Shown here: in pieces, positions 26,023 through 36,300 of the stretch
How positions within the stretch are numbered: position 1 is the stretch's first letter
How the letters are laid out: each line of letters opens with the position of its first letter
Source: Coriobacteriaceae bacterium
GTDB lineage: Bacteria; Actinomycetota; Coriobacteriia; Coriobacteriales; Coriobacteriaceae
Direction of reading: 5' to 3'
NCBI GenBank assembly: GCA_902364645.1
Contig: CABJEP010000003.1
Coordinates: 1 to 64,000 of the forward strand
Length of the DNA stretch: 64,000 nt
The notes under the pieces: model-generated
Told to the model about the DNA's origin: nothing
Databases searched by the model: none
Seen by the model: only the letters and a program-made list of their open reading frames with translations
Position numbers and translations under genes: made by a program

Positions 26023-27426
26023 TTAGGCGGAGGGGAAGGCCTTGGTGAGACCGGCGCGCGTCTGCGTGCCGGTCTTTTGATAAATGGAACTCAGGTGGCG
26101 CTGCACCATGCGCATCGAGATACCAAGCTCCTCGGCGACCTGTTTGAGCGGGCGCTCATCTTGGGTCACAGCCACCAGCACGTCAACTTCGCGCGGGATG
26201 AGAGCGTGATCGGTGATGAAGACCTGACGCTGCTCCTCGATACTCGGTGCTGCCAGCGCCTCCTCGGCAAGCTGTTGATGTTCGCGCTCCTGCTCGGTTT
26301 GGGGTAGGCGGAACAAGCCGGCTGCCACAAATGCCGCGCAGGCGGCGACGAGCAAAACGAGCGCACCGATCATGATGAGAGCAACATTGCCCGAGGTCAC
26401 AAGCGCAAGCGAGACGCCCGACGTGGTGAACGCGCACACGTTATTGGCGGCGCGTCCCATGCCGGCCCAGAAGGCGGGCGCGTGCATGCGCGGTGCCAGC
26501 TGAGTAAACGTGGCAGTAAAGAACGTGACGAAAAAGCCCGAGCTCAGGTAAAAGACAATGAGGCCCAGGTTGGGATCGGCTCCTGCTTCGACGGCTAAGA
26601 TCGAAATAGTGGAGAGTACCGTGACGCCGAACATGACGAGTCCCATGTAGCGACGCTCGGCAAGATCAAAGATAAGACCGGCGGCAAGACCGCTCGCTGC
26701 CAAAAAGAGGCGCGGCCAGGTCTGCACGGCGATGGTGCCGTGGGCGTTGGAGAACGTGACCACGTTATCGAGAGTAGAGAACAGACAGGCCAGAATCATG
26801 ACGAGCGCGATGCTCCAACACGCCTGCTTGGCAAGGGCGTGCGATGGCTCAACAAGGGGATTGATGGCGGGGCTGGAGCTCTCAGCAGCCTTTTGGGGAA
26901 CGACGCTGAGGGCGGAGATGGCGATCGTCGCTGTGCCAAGGACGATGAGCTCTGCGATGCCGCCGCAATTGAGCAGGTTGATGGCGAACTGCATCAGGAT
27001 GCCCGCGGCATAGGCTGCTCCCGCACCGGTGGCGAGCTTGGGATCGTCTTGGAATGTCGTTGCGAAGGCATGGTGTGCCGCGCCGCCCAGTAGGCCGAGT
27101 CCAAGGAATGCGAGGCATCCCAGAATCTCGAGCGCAAGCGGGCTCGTGGGGGACTGAATCTGAGTCAACCCCAAGATGGCGATGGGGACGGCGGTGCTGA
27201 CAACTGCCCGAGGCCGGCCTTTGCGCTGTGCGAGCCCGAGCAGCGGCGCATATCCGATAAAGCCGAGCACGCTCGCACCTAGAATAAAGCCCTGTGCGAG
27301 CACAACACGTTCGGCGCCGGCGAGTAGCCCGACATTGACGTCGAAGCGAAACTCGGCGGCAAGGAAGGCGAAGGTGAAGAGCGCGAGTGCCAGAAGCGCG
27401 TTGATTTTAGGCCTGCTCAGGTTCAA
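26023..27426 (-). CDS. MFS-like 12-TM membrane regulator with C-terminal LuxR DNA-binding domain
   Basis: This 467-aa protein has about twelve hydrophobic helices (residues 8-375) arranged like a major-facilitator transporter, then a cytosolic linker rich in Glu and Gln and a LuxR-type HTH (about 405-460): LIPREVDVLVAVTQDERPLKQVAEELGISMRMVQRHLSSIYQKTGTQTR. Proteins of this form are abundant in Coriobacteriia and are thought to sense a ligand through the membrane part. It is divergent from the 792-aa surface protein at 27651. A 20-bp palindrome in the shared gap recurs before the next surface-protein gene, which points to those genes as targets (inference). Confidence 0.9.
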   Translation of the reverse strand: MNLSRPKINALLALALFTFAFLAAEFRFDVNVGLLAGAERVVLAQGFILGASVLGFIGYAPLLGLAQRKGRPRAVVSTAVPIAILGLTQIQSPTSPLALEILGCLAFLGLGLLGGAAHHAFATTFQDDPKLATGAGAAYAAGILMQFAINLLNCGGIAELIVLGTATIAISALSVVPQKAAESSSPAINPLVEPSHALAKQACWSIALVMILACLFSTLDNVVTFSNAHGTIAVQTWPRLFLAASGLAAGLIFDLAERRYMGLVMFGVTVLSTISILAVEAGADPNLGLIVFYLSSGFFVTFFTATFTQLAPRMHAPAFWAGMGRAANNVCAFTTSGVSLALVTSGNVALIMIGALVLLVAACAAFVAAGLFRLPQTEQEREHQQLAEEALAAPSIEEQRQVFITDHALIPREVDVLVAVTQDERPLKQVAEELGISMRMVQRHLSSIYQKTGTQTRAGLTKAFPSA

Positions 27427-27528
27427 GGACGGTCCTTTGGGTGGACGAATAATCGTGTCCTCGATTGTAGCGTTCCCGGGACGAGTGTGGCGATGGCGAA
27501 ATCATATTGACTTAAACCGCAGGTAGAG

Positions 27529-27556
27529 GCCTGGGTTCACATCTACGAACCTAGGC
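27529..27556. promoter_or_regulatory. GGTTC-N8-GAACC palindrome upstream of the 792-aa surface protein
   Basis: GCCTGGGTTC (27529-27538) and GAACCTAGGC (27547-27556) form a palindrome with one mismatch. With the preceding GCAGGTAGA it matches the site before 30366. It is about 100 bases from both divergent starts (27426 and 27651). A candidate LuxR-type box. Confidence 0.5.
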
Positions 27557-27594
27557 ATACGGAGTCATTTGACACATCTTGGTGGTACAGAATC

Positions 27595-27623
27595 ACCGCA
27601 AAGGGGACAGGCACCTTTGTGGT
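27595..27623. repeat. GGGACAG-type hairpin in the leader of the 792-aa surface protein
   Basis: ACCGCAAAGG (27595-27604) pairs with CCTTTGTGGT (27614-27623) with one mismatch around GGACAGGCA. It is the reverse orientation of the hairpins at 30225 and 37245. Confidence 0.6.
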
Positions 27624-27650
27624 GGTGTCCCTACGACCAAGGAGGGCGTT

Positions 27651-30029
27651 ATGTGCGGAAGTCACTTTGATAAGCAAACCCAACGCGAGCGTACCTGCTC
27701 GCTGGTTCACGGTACCTGGCGTTGTGTGGGTGCCAAAATCGCTTGCGCCGGCGCGTGTGCGCTTATGGTCGGTCAGTTGCTGCTGCCGAGCGTGGCGCTG
27801 GCGACGGAATGCGCCGATCCGGCCGCTGGGACGGATGAGGTTGCCGCGGCTCCGGTGACGCCGACGGTTGTGGAGGATACGGCGGCTCCGGCGACCGCGC
27901 CTGCAACCGATGCTGCTCTGACGGCGCAAGCCACCGCTGAGCCTCAGCAGACGGTCCCGACTGGCGCCACCGATGAATCCAACGATGCGGCACCCGCTGA
28001 ACAAAATACTCCCAGCGACAACGCCGCCACGCCGGCGAATGACGCCATCATGCCCTGCGGTGTGACCGATGTTGTTGGCGGCAGCGGCGTTAGGGTCAAT
28101 ATTACGGTGCGGAACAATTACACCGACATCAAGAAAGAAGAAACGATTGAGTATGTGAAGGGGATTGCCCTTGTAGATGGAGACCAGTCTGCTCTCGATG
28201 GTAGCGCTTTGACTTTTATCGGCCTGGGGGACTTGATCGTCCATGCGGCGTATGACAGTGCGAGCAATAAAACAACGCTTACCCTGGATATCAGCAAGAT
28301 TCAGAGACAGAAGGAGGAGCAGAAGTACTTTACGGAGTACAAGGAGAATAAGTCCAAGATGACGACCACCTATGATGGATCCAAGCTTACGTATACGGGT
28401 ACAGAGCCCGGGAATATCATCATCGGTGATCCGGACGACGCCTTTAAAGGAGACACCGAGGCGACCGGGAAACCCACTATTAACGAGATCCGGGATGACT
28501 ACTACACCCGCACCCATGTCTACGAGAGGGCGTGCCTTGTTATCCCGGCAGCGGAATCAGAATCGGAATCCATCTCCTTTGCCAATGTTCAGAATACGAA
28601 CTTCAATTGGCAGCTGGATACTGGTCCGCAGGCGACGGCAGGTGTCCCTAACTACGATGCAGATAAATACGAAATCGCTTATGAATGCTGGCAGGAATTT
28701 GAAAACAACGAACCCGTTGCTGCCTGGTATTCCGATAACGGCTCACATGGTTCCCTGCCGACTATTACAAAGTTTAAAAGCGGGAAAGAGTACGTGTATT
28801 CTCTTATGCTGAAGCCAAAAGACGGATATTCCTTCAGCGATGAAACCGTTGTTACCGTAAACGGGGAAACCGTAAAGTCGAGTCTAAGCGGAGAATTCCT
28901 GTATGTCCCTGCTATTAAAACAGTTACGACGCCTGCTTCGTCGGAAAACGAAGCTCTTGAGAATCTAAACGTCAACGATGTGAAAATCGACTACGCGCCC
29001 GGCGAGGCGCCGCGTGCGACCGCGACGATTCCTGCCGCCGATGCCGATAAGTATGAGATCGCCTATGAGTGCTGGGAAGAGATGGATGGCAGCGACCCTG
29101 CGGAGCTCAAGCCCGTTGCCTTCTGGTATTCCGACCCCGCAAAGTACACGCCGGGCATGAAGAAGATTGACCACTTCGAGGAGGGCAAGTTCTACATGTA
29201 CTCCGTTGAGCTGAGGCTCAAGGGCGACAATACCGTGGGCAATGACTGCATGATGTACGTCAACGGCCATTGGGCGCACCACATCAAGACCGTCGACGGC
29301 GTCTTCGCACCAAACGCCGACAATATGCTGTGCGAGCAGCCGATCGACGAATGGCGGGCCATCGACGTTGTCGAGATCAACGGCGCCACGACCACCTTCA
29401 AGGCAGGCGATAAGCCGATCTTTACGGCGAATGTTCCGACGGGTTCCAACTCCCTTCCTCAGTGTGAGTTCTGGACGGGCAGCGATGGCAGCGAAGTGAA
29501 CTCTCAGAAGTTCTGGGATCAGAACATCACGAATCACATCGACGTCTTTAAGCCCGGCGTGACCTATCGCTACGGTATCTACCTCAAGTCCGCGCGCGGC
29601 TTCTACTTCACGTCCGACACCAAGCTGGTGATCAACGGCCAGGAGTGCGGCTACCAGGTCGCGGATAGCGTATCCGATGAGGACAGCGGTTGGATCTACA
29701 CCCTGTGGCTCAACACCGATTTGACCTTTACGCCCGAGGCCACGCCGACTCCCGATCCGCAGCCTACGCCGGATCCCAAGCCAACGCCGCAGCCTGGGGT
29801 GAAGCCTGAGACCGAGCCCGAGGTGAAGCCCGAGACCAAGCCCGCGGCCAAGCCGGCCACGACAACCGCCACGACCAAGACGGTTGAGAAAACCACGCAT
29901 GCCAAGAAGGGCGATGCTGTCCTGGCTACCACGGGGGATACCACCGCGATGACGGTCGCCGCCCTAGGCATCGCCGGCGCAACCGTAGCCGCCGCCGGCC
30001 TCGCCGCGACCAAGTGCCGCAAGCGTTAG
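27651..30029 (+). CDS. LPXTG-like cell-wall surface protein with three repeated domains
   Basis: This 792-aa exported protein has a signal sequence (about 1-45), an Ala/Thr/Pro-rich stalk (45-130), a domain about 140-290, then three related domains of about 100 residues (308-407, 444-540, 579-670) that share the KYEIAYECW, KPVAFWYSD and VTVNGE-like patterns. A Pro/Lys/Glu stalk (TPTPDPQPTPDPKPTPQPG) leads to the sorting signal LATTG (758-762), a hydrophobic helix and CRKR. I use ATG 27651 (GGAGG upstream). Base use is visibly richer in A and T over about 28080-28970 than in the rest, suggesting a mosaic gene. No enzyme motif is seen; adhesion is a guess. Confidence 0.85.
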   Translation: MCGSHFDKQTQRERTCSLVHGTWRCVGAKIACAGACALMVGQLLLPSVALATECADPAAGTDEVAAAPVTPTVVEDTAAPATAPATDAALTAQATAEPQQTVPTGATDESNDAAPAEQNTPSDNAATPANDAIMPCGVTDVVGGSGVRVNITVRNNYTDIKKEETIEYVKGIALVDGDQSALDGSALTFIGLGDLIVHAAYDSASNKTTLTLDISKIQRQKEEQKYFTEYKENKSKMTTTYDGSKLTYTGTEPGNIIIGDPDDAFKGDTEATGKPTINEIRDDYYTRTHVYERACLVIPAAESESESISFANVQNTNFNWQLDTGPQATAGVPNYDADKYEIAYECWQEFENNEPVAAWYSDNGSHGSLPTITKFKSGKEYVYSLMLKPKDGYSFSDETVVTVNGETVKSSLSGEFLYVPAIKTVTTPASSENEALENLNVNDVKIDYAPGEAPRATATIPAADADKYEIAYECWEEMDGSDPAELKPVAFWYSDPAKYTPGMKKIDHFEEGKFYMYSVELRLKGDNTVGNDCMMYVNGHWAHHIKTVDGVFAPNADNMLCEQPIDEWRAIDVVEINGATTTFKAGDKPIFTANVPTGSNSLPQCEFWTGSDGSEVNSQKFWDQNITNHIDVFKPGVTYRYGIYLKSARGFYFTSDTKLVINGQECGYQVADSVSDEDSGWIYTLWLNTDLTFTPEATPTPDPQPTPDPKPTPQPGVKPETEPEVKPETKPAAKPATTTATTKTVEKTTHAKKGDAVLATTGDTTAMTVAALGIAGATVAAAGLAATKCRKR

Positions 30030-30065
30030 AGCTGGGTGACGGCTCTCGTTCTCGGCCTCAGCAAA

Positions 30066-30203
30066 ATCTCAATCTGTAACACCAAACTGCCCAAAACGGC
30101 TCTAGATGTTACAGATTGAGATGAACTGCTCGGCTGCCAACCTAACGTCTCGATCTGTAACACGTAGCGAGGAATTTGGCCTCTAGCTGTTACAGATTGA
30201 GAC
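30066..30203. repeat. Array A: two 57-bp palindromes at 81-bp spacing
   Basis: In the 336-base gap 30030-30365, units lie at 30066-30122 and 30147-30203. Each has arms like TCTCGATCTGTAACA and TGTTACAGATTGAGA around a 25-base centre with its own short stem. The array is preceded by CTCGGCCTC and followed by a GGGACAG hairpin, as in array B. Confidence 0.9.
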
Positions 30204-30224
30204 TAACTGGCCGGCCAAGTCCAG

Positions 30225-30261
30225 AACCGCCACAAAGGTGCCTGTCCCCTTTGTGGCGGTT
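30225..30261. repeat. GGGACAG-type hairpin after array A
   Basis: AACCGCCACAAAGG (30225-30238) and its perfect inverse (30248-30261) enclose TGCCTGTCC. It matches the hairpin after array B in sequence and position. Confidence 0.8.
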
Positions 30262-30272
30262 TGCGCAGGTAG

Positions 30273-30304
30273 AACGGTAGGTTCGTATATATGAACCTAC
30301 CGTT
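30273..30304. promoter_or_regulatory. GGTTC-N8-GAACC palindrome upstream of the 2201-aa surface protein
   Basis: AACGGTAGGTTC (30273-30284) and GAACCTACCGTT (30293-30304) form a perfect 12-bp palindrome with an 8-base centre, 62 bases before the start at 30366. GCAGGTAGA precedes it, as at 27529. A T-rich stretch follows, so a terminator role is also possible. Confidence 0.5.
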
Positions 30305-30365
30305 CGCTTTGTTTTTGGACAACGATTACGCTGGATGACTTTTGGTTTGCAGGAAAGGAACGACC

Positions 30366-33300
30366 ATGAGGTGGACTACTGTTCGAGCGCTTTGCCGCCG
30401 CCTGACCATTGCCGCGGTGACCCTCACCATGGTGACGGGCTCGTTGCCTGTGGGCGCGTTTGCTGAGGTGCTCACCACCGATAGCACCTTTGTGCAGACG
30501 GATGTCGACCAAGTAGACGCCGCCGACCCCGCCGACGCCGCGCCCGATGCCGCCGATCACGCGCCCGATGCCGGCGCTGCCGGCCCCACAGCGCCCGATA
30601 CCGGTGACACCCCTACGCCCCCGGCCTCCGAGATTGCATCGGCGGCGGGCCTGACGGGCGCCGGACAGACCGAGAGCACACCTGCGGGTACGCTTGCCAC
30701 CGATCTTGTCGAGGGCAAGGAGCTCGCCGAGCAGCAAAAGCAAGAGGAGGCTTCCGGCACCGAGGCGACCTGGAACGAAGAACTTGAACTCTGGGCAACC
30801 TCGAAGGGCGCCATGGGCGTAAAGGACGAATACGACGATGGCTACGTGGCCGGCGAGCAGACCCCTGCGCAGTACTACTTCTCGATCGATAGCCTCACCA
30901 ACGAAATTTCTATCGAGTATGGCGACGCGGGCATTACCACGTTGGAGGTGCCCTCGACCATCGACGACAAAAATGTCGTAAGCCTTACGGGTATGGGAAG
31001 CGCTGCGCTCACATCGATCACCTTCGCTTCGAATTCGCATGTCCGCTCGGTTGGCGGCTTGGGCGGCAGCAGCATCAAAGAGATCGCACTGCCCGATTCG
31101 GTCGAGGAGCTCAAGAGCTATGCATTCTACAAAAGCAAGACGCTCCAAACGGTAACCTGGCCCAACAACGCGGCCTTTACCACGATTCCCGAGCAGGCCT
31201 TTAAGGACTGCGAACAACTTGACGACAATGTGGTGGCAACGCTGCCGCCTTCGGTCAAAACTATCGCCTATCTTGCATTCGCCTATTGCGGCGTGCCACA
31301 GTTCTATGTCTCGGACACAACAGTGCTCACCTTTACCCAGATCGCCGTGCCGGGCACGGTGGAGCGGATTGGGCCCTATGCCTTTAACGGGTGTGAGCAT
31401 GTGTCGTCGGTGACGATTGGCGACGGCGTCAAATATATCGGAGCGCACGCGTTTACTTACCTCGATCCCGCACTGGCTGGTAAGGAAATCGTTGTGCCCA
31501 AGAGCGTGCAGTCGATTGATCTGGAGCCGTTTGACAATACGCGCATTACCAGCGCCGCCGGCAGCTCAACCACCAACCACAGCGCGGTGACCCTGCGCGT
31601 CATGAATCCCGACATCAAGCTCGAAGAGGGGGGCCTGTACGTCAACAACGTGACGATCGATGGCGTCGATTACTCGATGCCTTTTAGCGAGGGCCAGACC
31701 ATCTATGCCTATGCGACGGACTCGGCGGGCAACCCCTCGATGATTAAGAAGGTTGCGGATGCCGTCGGCGATCAGATGGACTCGGCCGACCCTTCGCGTC
31801 CCGCCTATACCTTTGAGTGGATGGGCGAGGCGGCCCAGGTGACGGGCAAACTTCCCCAGAGCGCGACGGCTACACTCGTGCAGGCGGGGCAGTCCACGCC
31901 GCTGGCGGTTGGCGATGACGGCAGCTTTACAGCGGACGCTCTCTCCAAGACAGCAGTCACCCTGCGCATTTCGCTCAGCGGTTACTATGACATGGTGCTG
32001 GCGCGCCCGGGCGACCAGATGACGGGCACGTGGAATATCGGAGAGATTAAGGCGGAGGACTTTACCAAGATTCCGACTTCGCGCGCGATTGAACTCAATG
32101 TGGCCTATCTCGAACCGGTCGCAGGCCAGGATAAGACCGAACGCATTGAGCTCGATAGTCTCGATAACATCGATCTGACGGTGAAGAGCGGCGGCAAGAC
32201 GCTCAAACCTGCCAAGGGCGACAAGGAAAACGACTACCGTATCCAGGGTACAGCGCTCGTGGTGTCGCAGGCCATTGCCGACGCGGACCAGGATCTGGAG
32301 ATAACGCTCGTGCCCAAAGACAGCCTCAAGCTGGGTGGGGCGACGGCGACGGTGAAGCCTTCGGCCGGCAAGGTCGATATCGACTTGAAGCCTTGGGGTA
32401 CGGCGACGGTCACGACCAAGGGCGACTACCAGGGAGCCAACCGCGTGCTGGTGTTTCGTACGTCCGACGGCAAGTTAGTCGCCGACGGCGTCACCTATCT
32501 GATGGGTTACGAAGACGATGGCACCACGCCTATCATGAAGGCCGAGACGCCGCGCCTTAAGGCCGGTTCGTACACCATCGTCGCCTTTAACAAGACGAGC
32601 TACGACATTCAAGCGACGAGCTATTCCACGTTTAGCCGGCTAGGGCTGACCGTGGGTAAGCATATCGCGCAAAAGCAGGTGAAGATTGAGGACGGCAAAC
32701 AGCTCGACGTGACGCTCGACGTGCCGACGTTTGACGTGGAGGCCTATCGTGCCGAGCGCGGGCTGACGGCGGGCTCGGTTATTGCTGATTCGTCCGCGGT
32801 CGTTGGCGTGGAGACCGAGCTGCGCATTCATTACGAGCTCAAGGACAGCCAGGCTGCCAAGATTGAGATTCCGCTGGCCAAGGATGCCGTCGAGGATGTG
32901 TCCGCAGGCTCTCGCGATCCCGGTGATAGCTCCCGTACATGGTGGACTGACGCGACGTGGGAGGGCGACAACCTCGTTCTCGATATGAAGAAGGGCATGG
33001 GCGCCGATGTGTTTGTGCGCTTTAAGCCTAAGGCCGCGGGTATCTATGCCATCTCGCCGCTTATTACGCTGGGCGAGGTGACATTGCCGCTGGGAAGCAC
33101 CACGCTCGAGGTTAGCGGGTCGCGCATCGAGGTCGACAGCACCGACGTCCACAGCCTGCTGGGCAATGTGGCCTACGTTTATGCGGCGCCCGGCAAAAGC
33201 GTGCAGCTTACCGTGGGCGCGGGCGCCTCGGCCGCAAAGTACACTGGCAAGACCAATAAACTCGGCCGTGCCAAGATTGAATACGACCTGCCGCAGGATA

Positions 33301-36300
33301 CGCTTGCCGCCGAGCGCGTGACGCTCGAGGCGCGCGTGGGGTCGACCGACGTCGCCGCTGCTGCCGCAGAGGTGACGGCTCGCAACTATGTGCGCTATGT
33401 TCCGAGCGCTTCGGTCTGGAACTTTGATGTGACGTATCGTGGCGGTACGCAAAACTTGGTCAAGGACGGCAAGGACACCGGCAAGAGCCTGTGGACCTTC
33501 CATCATCTGCCACAAAAGAAGAACGCCTACTGGACCTTTGACATCACGCTCGAGGTGGGAAACGAAGAGGCCGCCGACACGCTCGACCTGTACGTGGACT
33601 GCGTGGATGGCAAGACGGTGACGATTCCTCTGGCTCAAAAGTCGCGCGAGGGCACCCGTGTGCGCTATGTGGCGGAGTATGTGGACGAGGGCTACCTTAA
33701 GCTGCTCGACGAGTTTAACAAGGCGAATGACTCGACCTATGTGAACTGCGGTAACTTTGAGCAAATCTTTATGCCGCAGACCTACCGCATCTCCAATGCT
33801 CAGCTTATGACCATGCTGAGTTTTGATGCCAACGCTTCGGCCAAAAAGCATTCCGCCGCGGCCGAGGAGCGCCAGCAGGAGTTCTCGAATGCCGTGCAGC
33901 AGTGGCACGAGTATATGATGGATAGCTCGTTTAATGATGTCGACGAGGCCTTTAACGACGCGATTGACCAGATGGTCGCCGATGCGTTTGCCGAGGAGGA
34001 CAAGGACGGCAAGGACGAGGGCGGCAACGCGCGTAAGGTTCGCCGTGCTCCTGCCGCTGGTAGTGGCGAGGGTGAGACGGACAATGAGGCGGCGCAGTTT
34101 GCCGCCGAGCTTAAGGCTGCGGTTGGCGGCTCGTCGGCGCTGCTGACCAAGCAAGGCGACAGCTATGGCGTCAACGTGGACAAGATGATCTTTGAGGACG
34201 CGTACGGCACCGGCGAGGATTGGTATCAGGAACTTGCGTCGGCCCAGGGCGCGAACGCTGCGGATGCGGCGGCCATCAAGGAACTCGTCGACCATGCGTC
34301 GCGAGCGGAGTTTATTGCCCAGCAGGCCGAGGATCTGGTGGGCCAGTCGATGGGTATCGGCCAGCTCAACCAATACGGAAGCTGGAATGACGCAACCGCT
34401 GCGGCGCTCAACAAGTGTGCGGGCATTAAGGCCAGCGAGTACAACGGCCAGTCGACGAGCGGGTTTAACGATTTGGGCCAGGCGCTCGGCAGCTCGCTGA
34501 GCTACAAGGCGGCTGACGACGATACCGTCAAGGGCTTTAAGGTCGCGGCGCCCGATGGCGAGCAGACGGCCTATATCGAGTCGGAGTTTATCGAGAACTC
34601 CAATAACAACAAGAACCAGGCGCTGCTGTTTAACTCAATCGCCATGCAATGCGACATTTTGGACAATCTGTACGATAACTGGAACGTAGTCCACAGCCTC
34701 AATAACTCTACGATTCGCGGTTGGCTTATGGCTTGGAAGCGCAACGGTGACGTCAGCGCCCACATGAAGCTCATCCGCACGATCCGTTCGCTCAAAAGCT
34801 ACAAGATCGAGTGTGAGATGTTCGGCCAGGTCTTTAAGACCGATGCGTGGAAGGCGGCCGGCCAGGCGTTTCCCGCGGCGACCCAGGGCATCGGCATCTT
34901 TACCGGCATTTACGGCGTGAACGATGCCAGCAAGAACTGGGAGAACGTGAACGTCCGTATGCAGAAGGTGAAGGGCGAGCGCGAGGGCTATGAGCTTCAG
35001 CATACGCGCTTGCTTGCCAAGCCCGAGAAGACCGAGGACGACTGGAAGTGCATTTACGCGCTGCGTGACGCCATGGAGAAGGCGCGTGCGTTTGAGGATC
35101 TGCTGTATCGCCAGCTCTGCCACGATAGCACCGATGTGGCGGTGGGCTCCATTATGACAATCGCCGGCGTGCTGACGGCCGGTTCGGCGGGTACCGTGGT
35201 GGGCGCTGCCTATGACGCGGCTTCGACCAGCGTAGGTTCGGAGCGCGCGATTAAGCTGACCAATGCCGAATGCGCCTACGATGTTGCCTGCGAGCAGGTG
35301 GAGCGCGCATGCCAGAATCGTATTACGGTCAACTGGGGCGAGCTGACCGATGCCGAGGTCTACAAGGCCAACAAGGACGGCTTGATCTCGGACGAGAAGA
35401 TGCAGTCGATCTTCGAGGCGCGTTATCGCAACGTGGCTGCCAAGGCTGCACCCGACCCTGCGGGCGTGGTGTACGAGGGCCTGCTGTCCAATACGGTCGA
35501 GGGTGCAACGGTTGAGCTGTGGAGCGCCGACGATGCCGCCGGCACCAATGCCACGCGTTGGGACGCCGAGGAGTATGAGCAGGACAATCCGCTTGCAACG
35601 GGTGCGGACGGTGCGTACAACTGGAATACGCCGACCGGATGGTATCAGGTGCGTGTGACCAAGGACGGGTATGAGGAGGCGCGTTCGGCCTGGCTTCGCG
35701 TGCCGCCGATTCAGACTGAGGTGAATATTGGCTTGGTGTCGACGGCGGCGCCCGAGGTGGTTTCGGCCCATGCCTATACCGATTGCGTCGAGGTTGAGTT
35801 TGCACAGTATATGGATGCGAGTGACGATGCCCTGGCCGCATTGTGTGAGCAGGGCTTGGGCGACGTGACGTATACGTGGCTCGACAAGCAGGACGATCCC
35901 AAGGGCAAGCCGTTGTCGCGCGTGCTGCGCATTCACTATGCCGATGCGCGTGAGGCGGGCTCGACGGTCGAGTTTGAACTCGATGGCGCTCGCAACTACG
36001 CCGGCACGGCCATGGCGCGCTGGGCAAGTGGCGAACTTGTCGTGGGCGTTCGTGCCGACAAGCTCAAGCTCAACGTGGAGCAGGCCGTGACCATGCTTGA
36101 GGGCAGTGACTTTGAGCTGGTGGCGAACGTGACCGATAAGGCGGGCAAGCCGTTTGCGGGCGCAAAGGTTAGTGTTGGGCTGGAGTCCTCGGCTATCTGC
36201 TCTGTCGATGCCACCCAGGCCGTGACGGGCGAGGACGGCGCGGCGACGTTTGCGCTGCATGGTGTTCTGCCCGGTTTGACGACGCTGACGGCGGCGGTGG

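Noticed and set aside
32640-36260. Two long minus-strand frames opposite the 2201-aa surface protein
   Set aside because: Compositional shadows of a GC-rich gene with signal peptide and sorting signal on the plus strand.
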